The notes beneath the pieces are model-generated. The model was not told the origin of the DNA. It did no database searches and was given only the letters and a program-made list of their open reading frames with translations. The translations under genes were made by a program, and so were the position numbers. Shown in pieces: positions 26,570-33,568 of a stretch of DNA of 64,000 nt (its first letter is position 1; every line of letters begins with the position of its first letter). The DNA is from Actinoplanes philippinensis (lineage in GTDB: Bacteria > Actinomycetota > Actinomycetes > Mycobacteriales > Micromonosporaceae): positions 248,001-312,000 of the forward strand of contig NZ_FONV01000001.1 in assembly GCF_900113015.1 (NCBI RefSeq). Reading direction: 5' to 3'.

Positions 26570-27199
26570 CTACGCGGGTGGACCGACGTGGTGGTCCAGC
26601 CAGGCGCGCAGGGGGCGGCTGGTCCGGAAGAAGTCGGTGATGCGGTCGCGGGCCTCGGAGGTGTCCATCCAGGGGGCGGGCTCCCACTCGCGCCAGGTGG
26701 TCAAGCCCTTGTGGCGGAGGAGGTCGATGCGGGGATGGTCCTTCGGGAAGCCGCGTGGCGCCGTCTTCAGGGTGCCGTGGCCGTGGACGGTGACGCCGGC
26801 GGCCTCGATGCCCGCGATCACTGTCACCAGAGAGGGGCCGAGATGATCGTCGACGATCGTTCGACGGTAGCGTTCCAGCTGGTCGGAGGACATCTGGTAC
26901 ATGCCGCAGCCGGCCGCGAGACCGTCGGCGCCGAGCTGGATGTAGCCGCCGAACTCCAGCCAGATGCCGAGGTGGTCCTTGTACGGCGTCTTGTCGTGAC
27001 TGAAGCGGACGTCCCGGTAGGGCCGGAAGATCTTGCCGGGGCCGAACTCCGGCTCCAGGTCGGCGAGCAGGGCCAGGGCGGGCGCCTTCACCCGCTCCTC
27101 GTAGACCGGCAGGTGGGCGGTCCAGTACGTCTTCGAGTTGTCGGCGACGAGACCCTCGTAGAACTCGAGGGCCTCGCTCGGCCAGCCGCGGAACGTCAC
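26570..27199 (-). CDS. DUF2461 domain protein
   Basis: The 209-residue protein matches DUF2461 (usual length about 210-225): ALEFYEGLVADNSKTYW at the N-terminus, then RPYRDVRFSHDKTPYK, AAGCGMYQMS, and the C-terminal ITDFFRTSRPLRAWL. The family is common in bacteria with no established activity. The GTG at 27199 puts the conserved start at residue 1; the ribosome binding site is weak. The region upstream holds the 33-bp repeat array. Confidence 0.87.
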   Translation of the reverse strand: MTFRGWPSEALEFYEGLVADNSKTYWTAHLPVYEERVKAPALALLADLEPEFGPGKIFRPYRDVRFSHDKTPYKDHLGIWLEFGGYIQLGADGLAAGCGMYQMSSDQLERYRRTIVDDHLGPSLVTVIAGIEAAGVTVHGHGTLKTAPRGFPKDHPRIDLLRHKGLTTWREWEPAPWMDTSEARDRITDFFRTSRPLRAWLDHHVGPPA

Positions 27200-27430
27200 T
27201 CCGGCAGTCTGCCACCGGCCACCGCCGGGACGCTGCGTGCCTCGCGGACGACGGACGGGCCGGCCACCCGGCCGCGGGCGTCCACGGCACACGCCGCCGC
27301 CCGCGGATTCGAAGCGTTCCGTGAGGTCACTGCCGTTCGCCGCCCGTCGGTTCGTCGGTTCGTCAGGGAGGAGGGGCGAAAACGTCGTGGACGACAGGTA
27401 TCCGAGCCGAATGAATGCAGGCCCGGCCGC

Positions 27431-27662
27431 GAAGGCTCAGACGCTTGGCGCCGCGACACTCGCGGAAGCTCAGACCCTCGGCGCCGCGACACCCGCGGAA
27501 GCTCAGACCCTCGGCGCCGCGACACCCGCGGAAGCTCAGACCCTCGGCGCCGCGACACCCGCGGAAGCTCAGACCCTCGGCGCCGCGACACCCGCGGAAG
27601 CTCAGACCCTCGGCGCCGCGACACCCGCGGAAGCTCAGACCCTCGGCGCCGCGACGCTCGCG
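27431..27662. repeat. 33-bp tandem repeat array (7 units) downstream of the IclR gene
   Basis: Five identical 33-bp units (27465-27629), each containing CTCAGACCCTCGGCGCCGCG, are flanked by a diverged 34-bp first unit (27431-27464) and a diverged last unit (27630-27662). The unit contains the palindrome CGGCGCCG and complementary CGCGG/CCGCG arms. Because 33 is divisible by 3, all six frames stay open; one minus frame would read an 11-residue repeat RVSRRRGSELP in a frame that begins at a TTG overlapping the IclR stop. Codon third positions give no frame a clear advantage, so I do not call a gene. The flanks 27200-27430 and 27663-27791 show nothing else. Confidence 0.9.
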
Positions 27663-27791
27663 GACGACGCGACGGTGCGGAGGAGGGTCGACGGGTTGCC
27701 TGCCGTACGTCGGGATGATCGGGGGCTCTGTGCTCCTCCCCGGAGGGCTCGGAGTCGCCGAACTCCGACGGCGACACCGATGGCGGCCGCT

Positions 27792-28598
27792 TCAACCGGG
27801 CCGGTGGCCGAGCTGCGCGCTGATCCGGGCGGCCGCCGCGAGCAGGCCGGTGACGGTCTCCTCGGTGTCCGGCCTGAACCGCAGCGCCGGGCCGGCCAGG
27901 CCGATCACGGCGACGACCCGGCCGTCATGGTCGAAGATCGGGGCGGCGACCGACGCGGCTCCGGCCTGACGCTCGCCGAGCGACGTCGCGTACCCCCGTT
28001 TGCGAATGGCGGCCAGATCCTTGCGCAGCCTCGCCGGGTCGACAATGGTCTTGTCGGTGACCGCCTCGAGCGGGTGCCGCGCGATGTAGGCGTCCACCTC
28101 GAAGTCGGGCAGGAACGCCAGGAACGCCTTGGACGAAGCGCCGGCGTTGAGCGGGAACGGGATGCCGAGGCTGACCTCGAGACGCAGCTCCTGGTCGGAG
28201 ACGACCTGGTCGACGTAGAGCCGGGTGTCGCCGCGCCGCATCGACAGCGTCGCGGTCTCGTGGGTGCGCTCGGAGAGACGCTTGAGCTCGGGGGCGGCCA
28301 TCGCGCGCACGTCGGTGCGGGCGAGGTAGGCACGGCCCAGCGCGACGGCGGCGTGGCCGAGGGCGTAACGGCGGGTCACCGGATCGACGGTGATCAGTTC
28401 GCGGCTGCGCAACGCGGTGAGGATGCGGTGCACGGCCGCCTTCGTCAGGCCCAGCGCGGTGGCGATCTCGGTCACCCCGAGGTCGGGCTGATCGGTCCGG
28501 CCGAAGTGGAGCAGCACGTCCATGGCACGCTCGACGGCGGCGATGGAGCGTGACTGGCTCTCCTCCTCGGGAGATCCGGGAGACGAAGGCGCTGGCAC
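27792..28598 (-). CDS. IclR family transcriptional regulator
   Basis: The 268-residue protein has an N-terminal winged helix (LGVTEIATALGLTKAAVHRILTAL) and the C-terminal IclR effector domain (SLGERQAGAASVAAPIFDHDGRVVAVIGLAGP). IclR proteins bind small organic acids and act as repressors or activators. It is divergent from the PEP-mutase-like gene at 29113, and the repeat array at 28662-28965 fills the space between. A GAAACG-C-CGTTTC palindrome at 30091-30103 before the next enzyme gene fits the kind of site IclR proteins use. The start is GTG. Confidence 0.9.
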   Translation of the reverse strand: MPAPSSPGSPEEESQSRSIAAVERAMDVLLHFGRTDQPDLGVTEIATALGLTKAAVHRILTALRSRELITVDPVTRRYALGHAAVALGRAYLARTDVRAMAAPELKRLSERTHETATLSMRRGDTRLYVDQVVSDQELRLEVSLGIPFPLNAGASSKAFLAFLPDFEVDAYIARHPLEAVTDKTIVDPARLRKDLAAIRKRGYATSLGERQAGAASVAAPIFDHDGRVVAVIGLAGPALRFRPDTEETVTGLLAAAARISAQLGHRPG

Positions 28599-28661
28599 AG
28601 CGAAACCCCCATGGAACAGGTACCGGACGAACCTCGCCGAACTTTAGCGTGCCATTTCGCA

Positions 28662-28965
28662 CAGCGGAACGCTGTACCACTCCGCGGTCGGAGGGCATCG
28701 CGACGGGTCCGGGCCGGCGAACTCAAGGGCAGCGGAACGCTGCACCACTCCGCGGTCGGAGGGCATCGCGACGGGCCCCTGCCGGCGAAGTCAAGGGCAG
28801 CGGAACGCTGCACCACTCGGCGGTTGGCAAGGCATCCGGGTGTCGCGGGCCGGGTCCGGGCCGGCGAGGAAAAGGGCAGCGGAACGCTGTACCACTCCGC
28901 GATTGGCAAGGCATCGGGGCGTCGCGGGCCGGGTCCGGGCCGGCGAGGAAAAGGGCAGCGGGGTC
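28662..28965. repeat. Structured 68/79-bp tandem repeat array in the IclR divergent region
   Basis: The 13-mer CAGCGGAACGCTG, itself a 5-bp hairpin with a GAA loop, recurs at 28662, 28730, 28798 and 28877, and its first five bases recur at 28956. The spacing is 68, 68, 79 and 79 bases. In three of the four full copies it is followed by CCACTCCGCG, and in the first two CTCCG-CGGT-CGGAG gives a second hairpin. Each unit ends with a GC-rich block containing GGGCCGGCGA or CCTGCCGGCGA. The two long units insert GTCGCGGGCCGG. No frame looks coding. The rest of the gap (28599-28661 and 28966-29112) holds only short promoter-length sequence. Confidence 0.88.
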
Positions 28966-29112
28966 GTCGATCGTGAGGCTGCACCTGTGCACGCCACGAC
29001 CCGTCGCGCGCCCGTCCGGATGCTCCGAAAAGGGCACCGCCGAGACGCTCCGCTTCTTCACCGATGCGCCGCTGATTGGCGTCGAGGACGGTTTCGCGCT
29101 ACACAGCCGGTC

Positions 29113-29985
29113 ATGACTGCTTCCGCATTGCGAGCGATCCTCGCCTCCGACCGGGTCACCCACGCGCCCGGCGTCTACGACCCGGTCACTGCGGCGCTCG
29201 CGGCGGCAGCCGGCCACCGGGCCGTGCACCTGTCCGGGGCGGCCGTGTCGGCGATTATGCTGGGCCGGCCCGACCTCGGGTTCGTGCACGGCACGCAGAT
29301 CGCCGACCGGGCGTCCACCCTGGTCCCCGCGCTCGGCGACATCCCGCTGATCGCCGACGCGGACACCGGCTACGACAGTGCGTCGCAGGCGGTGTGGACG
29401 GCTCTCGCTTATGCGCGGGCCGGCATCTCCGGAGTGCATCTCGCGGATCGGGGCGACCTGCCGCGGCACGGGCCCGTGGCCGGCAGGGAGATCATCCCGA
29501 TCGGTGAGGCCGCCGCGAGGATCAGCGCGCTGGCCGACCAGGTCCCGGACATCGTGGTGATCGCACGGACCGACGCGTTCGCGGTCCGCGGACTCGACGA
29601 GACGATCGTGCGGTGCCGGGCCTACGCCGAGGCCGGGGCGGACGCCGTGTTCCCCGAAGGGGTGGACGATCTCGAGGAACTCAGGCTGGTCCACGAGGCG
29701 CTTCCGGGCGTACCCCTGGTGATCGACCGCAGCGAGGCCGGCGGCAACCGGCCCATTCTCGCCGACGCAGACCTCGCCGCGGCCGGCGTCCGTCTCGTCC
29801 TGCACCCGGTGGCGGCGCTGCTCGCCGCCATGCGCGCGGCGTCGCTCGCTTACCGCGCGATCGCCGACACCGGCTCCGCCGAACCCGTCGACCGGATGCC
29901 GTGGGCCGCGTTCACCGCCCTCGCCGGCCAGGACGAGGCCCTCGACCTCGACGCCCGCTACGTCCCCGGGAGATTGCAGACATGA
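29113..29985 (+). CDS. Isocitrate lyase/PEP mutase superfamily enzyme
   Basis: The 290-residue protein fits the superfamily TIM barrel: LSGAAVSAIMLGRPD, the metal-binding IPLIADADTGYDS, VVIARTDAFAVRGLDE, and GADAVFPEGVDD. True isocitrate and 2-methylisocitrate lyases carry KKCGH/KRCGH in the catalytic loop; here the loop reads LPRHG with no cysteine, so it is more likely a PEP mutase, oxaloacetate decarboxylase or carboxyvinyl-phosphonate mutase type enzyme. The neighbours are an IclR regulator (divergent) and an Asp/Glu-racemase-like gene 199 bases downstream, which suggests dicarboxylic acid catabolism. No strong ribosome binding site is seen. Confidence 0.85.
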   Translation: MTASALRAILASDRVTHAPGVYDPVTAALAAAAGHRAVHLSGAAVSAIMLGRPDLGFVHGTQIADRASTLVPALGDIPLIADADTGYDSASQAVWTALAYARAGISGVHLADRGDLPRHGPVAGREIIPIGEAAARISALADQVPDIVVIARTDAFAVRGLDETIVRCRAYAEAGADAVFPEGVDDLEELRLVHEALPGVPLVIDRSEAGGNRPILADADLAAAGVRLVLHPVAALLAAMRAASLAYRAIADTGSAEPVDRMPWAAFTALAGQDEALDLDARYVPGRLQT

Positions 29986-30090
29986 ACCGCATCCTCCGAA
30001 CGATGGGCCCTGGCGTTCTGCGTTCCCGGACAATATCTTTGCCATCGAGATACCCCCTGTCGTTCAGCGGCACCCGAGTGTAAATTTCGG

Positions 30091-30103
30091 GAAACGCCGT
30101 TTC
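30091..30103. promoter_or_regulatory. GAAACG-C-CGTTTC palindrome, candidate IclR operator
   Basis: This perfect 13-base palindrome lies 81 bases before the racemase-like gene. It resembles sites used by some IclR-family regulators (GAAAC-N3-GTTTC). The half-site GTTTCGC also occurs just before the IclR start and about 20 bases before the PEP-mutase-like start. Assignment to the IclR protein at 27792 is inferred. Confidence 0.4.
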
Positions 30104-30183
30104 GCTGGGGGGAACCCGATGTCCGGTGCTGTAGGCCACCATCTGTCCTGGTACGCGTCGCGCGCACTGATCGGAGCACCCCG

Positions 30184-30927
30184 ATGACCGACGCCCTCGG
30201 CTGGCGACGCAAGTTCGGCGTCCTCGTCCCGTCCACGAACACCATCGTCGAACCCGACTTCTACGCGATGGCCGTACCGGGAGTGACCTCGCACTTCTCC
30301 CGCATCCACATCCGCAACCAGGACCTGTCCGACGACGCGGGCCTCGAGAACCTGCTCGTCCAGATCCGCGCCGAGATCGGCTCCGCCTGCGAGCGGGTGC
30401 TCACCTGCGAACCCGACTACATGGTGATGGGCATGTCGGCGGAGACGTTCGGGGGCGGCGTCGAGGGCAACCGCGCATTCGTGGCGCAGATCCGGCAGCT
30501 CACCGGGCTCGACGTGGCGACCGGCGCGGAGGCCTGCGAACGGGCGCTGAAACTCTACGGGGCCCGCCGGATCGGGGTGATCACGCCGTACCAGCCGGTC
30601 GGCGATGCCAACCTGGTCCGCTTCTTCGGCGAGATCGGCTTCGAGGTGGCCGCCATCGAGGGCCTCAAATGCCCGACCGCGGTGTCCATCGCGCACGTCG
30701 GCGAGGACGAGCTGCGCGCCGCGATCCTCGACGTCAACACCCCCGACGTGGACGCCATCGTGCAGTGCGGCACCAACCTGTCCATGGTCCGCCTCGCCGA
30801 CGAGGCGGAACGCTGGCTCGGCAAGCCGGTCATCGCCATCAACGCGGCGACCTGGTGGATGGCGCTGCGGGACAACGACATCAAGGACAAGGTGTACGGG
30901 GCGGGCGCCCTGCTCCGCGAATACTGA
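30184..30927 (+). CDS. Asp/Glu racemase superfamily enzyme (arylmalonate decarboxylase/maleate isomerase-like)
   Basis: The 247-residue protein matches this two-domain fold: VLVPSTNTIVEPDF at the N-terminus and DAIVQCGTNLSMV in the second half. Maleate isomerases use two cysteines. Here the second is present (QCGTN) but the first position reads MGMSAETF with serine, the one-cysteine arrangement known from arylmalonate decarboxylase. The activity may therefore be decarboxylation or a one-base isomerisation of a dicarboxylate. The upstream gene is a PEP-mutase-like enzyme, and both may be under the nearby IclR regulator. Confidence 0.8.
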   Translation: MTDALGWRRKFGVLVPSTNTIVEPDFYAMAVPGVTSHFSRIHIRNQDLSDDAGLENLLVQIRAEIGSACERVLTCEPDYMVMGMSAETFGGGVEGNRAFVAQIRQLTGLDVATGAEACERALKLYGARRIGVITPYQPVGDANLVRFFGEIGFEVAAIEGLKCPTAVSIAHVGEDELRAAILDVNTPDVDAIVQCGTNLSMVRLADEAERWLGKPVIAINAATWWMALRDNDIKDKVYGAGALLREY

Positions 30928-30993
30928 TTCGCCCCGATTCGGTGCTCCCGATAAAGTCGCGTCGCTTGATCGGGAATCACCACGGGGGAAAGT

Positions 30994-31815
30994 GTGCCGA
31001 CGAGGTCGTTGCGGGCGCGAGGCGCCGTTCTGGTGTCAGCAGCGCTGTTGCTCGCCGGCTGCGAGCGGCCGGAGGCGGGGACACCGTTTCCGGCACCGTC
31101 CGGCGCAGGGGCGGCATCGACCTCGGGGACACCCTCGGGCTCCGTGATGCCGTCGGCATCCGCGGCGCCCGACAACGGTGTCGCGGCGCTCGAACCCCGG
31201 GCGGTCCTGGCGAGAACGATCGCCGCCCTGAAGGGCGAGAGGTCGTACTTCTACGACGGCTGCCACTTCAACCTCGACCCCGATGTGTGCGCCAAGATTG
31301 ACATCGTCGGCAAGGACTTCACCGGCACGATGACGATGGGCGAGGGAAGGGCCGACGTGCGATACGTCGGCGGCCGCAGCTTCCTCCGGGCCGATCTGGC
31401 GTTCTGGAGAGTCCTGTTCACCGACGACACGGCGTTCGACAGGGCGGCGGCGACAACCGCGGCGGCTCTGAACGACACCGGCCGGTGGATCGAGATGCCG
31501 TCCGCGTACCGGATTCTCGGCGCGGACTTCGGCGGGGCGTCGATCTGGACGGAACTGCAAGCGGCCGAGGTGGTCCACCGGATCGGCCCTCTGCAACTGG
31601 AGGGCCAGGGCCCGAGCGTGGTGATCGGCATCGGCTCGGAAGGCCGGGTCTTCGTCGCCATGACCGGGAAGCCCTACCCCATCCGGATCTCCACGGAGAG
31701 GACCACGGCGATGCTGAGCCGATTCGGCGCTGCCGCCGCGGTGAAGGCGCCACCGGCGGCGGACGTCGTCGCGCTGAACGACCTGTTCAAGAAGCGCGAC
31801 ACCATACGAGCCTGA
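30994..31815 (+). CDS. Lipoprotein, paralogue 1 of 3
   Basis: The 273-residue protein has a lipoprotein signal peptide with lipobox LLAGC and a Ser/Pro/Gly-rich linker, so it is anchored on the outer face of the membrane. The mature domain shares order and motifs with the next two proteins: GKDFTGTMTMGEG, YVGGRSFL, RVFVAMTGKPYPIRI. It is the most diverged copy and alone has a cysteine pair (CHFNLDPDVC) that may form a disulfide. The fold may be of the LppX/LprG lipid-carrier type, but I cannot confirm it. The start is GTG. Confidence 0.75.
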   Translation: MPTRSLRARGAVLVSAALLLAGCERPEAGTPFPAPSGAGAASTSGTPSGSVMPSASAAPDNGVAALEPRAVLARTIAALKGERSYFYDGCHFNLDPDVCAKIDIVGKDFTGTMTMGEGRADVRYVGGRSFLRADLAFWRVLFTDDTAFDRAAATTAAALNDTGRWIEMPSAYRILGADFGGASIWTELQAAEVVHRIGPLQLEGQGPSVVIGIGSEGRVFVAMTGKPYPIRISTERTTAMLSRFGAAAAVKAPPAADVVALNDLFKKRDTIRA

Positions 31816-31980
31816 CGACCGCGCGAGCGCGGTGCGTAACACCTTGATGACTTTGTGACATGGCTTGCATTCGCCGCCCAAAGGTAATCGATTCGTTGCC
31901 CGGCGCCGATAAGTTTGCCCAGCTCAATAATGAGAACCGCGCGGCGCGGGGGTCCACGCCGCGGTGATGAGAGAAGATCG

Positions 31981-32733
31981 ATGACGAAGATTGCCTTCCG
32001 GGCCGGCCTCGCTGCCCTGGCCACCGCCAGCATGCTGCTCTCCGGCTGCGGCGGATCCGACAGCGCCGCCGAGTCGAAGGGCGGGACGCCGACGACCGCC
32101 GCCTCGCAGGCGCCGGCCGACAACGGCGTGGCGGCGCTCGCCGCCGAGGAGATCCTGACCAAGGCCAAGGACGCCCTGACCAAGGCCGGCTCGTTCCACA
32201 TGGCCGGCTCGGCGACGACCGACGGCGAGACCATGTCGCTGGACTTCAAGGTCTCCGGCAAGGACTTCGCCGGCAAGATGTCGATGGGCAAGGATGCCGA
32301 GGTCGAGATCCTGTCCGTCGGCGGCAAGCAGTACATGAAGCCGAGCGAGGGCTTCTGGGCGATGATCGCGGGCGCCGAGCAGGCCAAGACGATGGTCAAG
32401 GCGACCGGCGGCAAGTGGGTGCTGGTTCCGGCGAAGGACCAGATCAGCGGCCTGTTCGCCGCCGCCGACGTGAACGAGCTGCTCAAGCCGGGCGGCGCCC
32501 TGTCCAAGGGTGAGGCCACCAAGGTCGGCGAGCAGCCGGTGATCACCCTGAAGGACGCGAGCGACGCCGACGCTCAGGTGTTCGTGGCGACGACCGGCGA
32601 GCCGTACCCGGTTCGCATCGGCAAGTCCGCCACCGGCGAGGGTGTCACGTTCAGCAAGTTCGGCGAGAAGTTCGAGGCCATCGCGGCCCCGGCCGCCGAC
32701 CAGGTCATCGACCAGAACAGCCTGGGCAAGTAG
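31981..32733 (+). CDS. Lipoprotein, paralogue 2 of 3
   Basis: The 250-residue protein has a lipobox (LLSGC) and a linker, then the shared domain: VSGKDFAGKMSMGKD, SVGGKQYMKPSEGFW, GGKWVLVPAKDQ, QVFVATTGEPYPVRIG. The start at 31981 has a purine-rich AGAGAAG upstream; an open extension to 31915 lacks a signal. A 15-bp hairpin terminator follows, so it is transcribed separately from paralogue 3. Its lysine-rich codon use suggests strong expression. Confidence 0.78.
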   Translation: MTKIAFRAGLAALATASMLLSGCGGSDSAAESKGGTPTTAASQAPADNGVAALAAEEILTKAKDALTKAGSFHMAGSATTDGETMSLDFKVSGKDFAGKMSMGKDAEVEILSVGGKQYMKPSEGFWAMIAGAEQAKTMVKATGGKWVLVPAKDQISGLFAAADVNELLKPGGALSKGEATKVGEQPVITLKDASDADAQVFVATTGEPYPVRIGKSATGEGVTFSKFGEKFEAIAAPAADQVIDQNSLGK

Positions 32734-32740
32734 GTCATTC

Positions 32741-32773
32741 GGCGGTCCGGGGGCAGCCTGCCCCCGGACCGCC
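32741..32773 (+). terminator. Strong hairpin terminator
   Basis: A perfect 15-bp stem (GGCGGTCCGGGGGCA and its complement) with a 3-base loop begins 7 bases after the stop of the second lipoprotein. No T-run follows. Confidence 0.8.
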
Positions 32774-32807
32774 GTCGCCTTCACGGTCATCGATAGTCTG
32801 GGCCGCG

Positions 32808-33539
32808 ATGACGACGACGATCCTCCGGGCCGGTCTCACGGCCCTGGCCACCGCGACCGTGTTGCTCTCCGGTTGCACCGGCTCCGGCAACGCCGCGCCG
32901 CCCGCCGCGACCCCTCCGGCTTCACCGTCGCCCACCGGCAACGGTTTCGCCACGATGACCGCCGACGAGATCATGACGAAGGCGCTGGAGGCTTCCGCCG
33001 CGGCTCGCTCGTACCACGTCAAGGGCACCTCCGCGGCGGACGAGGAAATGGGCGCGGTCACCATGGACATCCGGGTCGCGGGCGACGACCTCGCGGGCAG
33101 GATCACCATCGACGGGACCGCCGAGATGGAGTTGCTGGCCGTGGGCGGCAAGCAGTATTTCAAGGGCAACGAGGCCTTCCTGGTCTCCGCCCTGGGCGCC
33201 GAGAAGGCACGGACCATGATGGCGAGGGCCGGCGGCAAGTGGGTGGCGGTCGCCGGGAAGGATGACCTGAGCGGGATGTTCGGCATCGCGGACATCAAGA
33301 AGGAGCTGTCGCCCAAGGGGCTCCCGATCAAGGGAGCGGTCACCCAGGTCGAGGGCACGCCGGCGATCATCCTGTCCGACAATCTCTCCGACCTGCAGAT
33401 CTTCGTGGCGATGACCGGCGAGCCGTACCCGCTCCAGGTCCTCTCGCCCGGCGCCGGCGAACGGTTCACGTACAGCGAGTACGGGGCGACGTTCCCCGAG
33501 ATCACGGCACCGGCCGCAGACCAGGTGGCCAATCCGTAG
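32808..33539 (+). CDS. Lipoprotein, paralogue 3 of 3
   Basis: The 243-residue protein has the lipobox LLSGC and a short Pro/Ala linker. The shared domain is clear: VAGDDLAGRITIDG, AVGGKQYFKGNEAFL, GGKWVAVAGKDDL, QIFVAMTGEPYPLQVL. It is closer to paralogue 2 than to paralogue 1. Three tandem copies on one strand suggest stepwise duplication. The role could be binding or transport of a lipid or cell-envelope compound; this is inference. Confidence 0.77.
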   Translation: MTTTILRAGLTALATATVLLSGCTGSGNAAPPAATPPASPSPTGNGFATMTADEIMTKALEASAAARSYHVKGTSAADEEMGAVTMDIRVAGDDLAGRITIDGTAEMELLAVGGKQYFKGNEAFLVSALGAEKARTMMARAGGKWVAVAGKDDLSGMFGIADIKKELSPKGLPIKGAVTQVEGTPAIILSDNLSDLQIFVAMTGEPYPLQVLSPGAGERFTYSEYGATFPEITAPAADQVANP

Positions 33540-33568
33540 GTGATGGACGACGGTCGACAGCGCGTGGC

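Noticed and set aside
27196-27795. A 199-codon minus-strand frame across the 33-bp array, starting at a TTG that overlaps the IclR stop
   Set aside because: All six frames stay open over a 33-bp repeat, third-position GC does not favour this frame, and no domain is seen. Kept as a possibility in the repeat entry.
27431-28965. CRISPR arrays
   Set aside because: The repeats are contiguous with no unique spacers, and no cas gene is present.
17421-33539. Horizontally acquired island
   Set aside because: Base composition and codon use look uniform apart from the repeats, and no integrase, tRNA or direct-repeat boundary was found.
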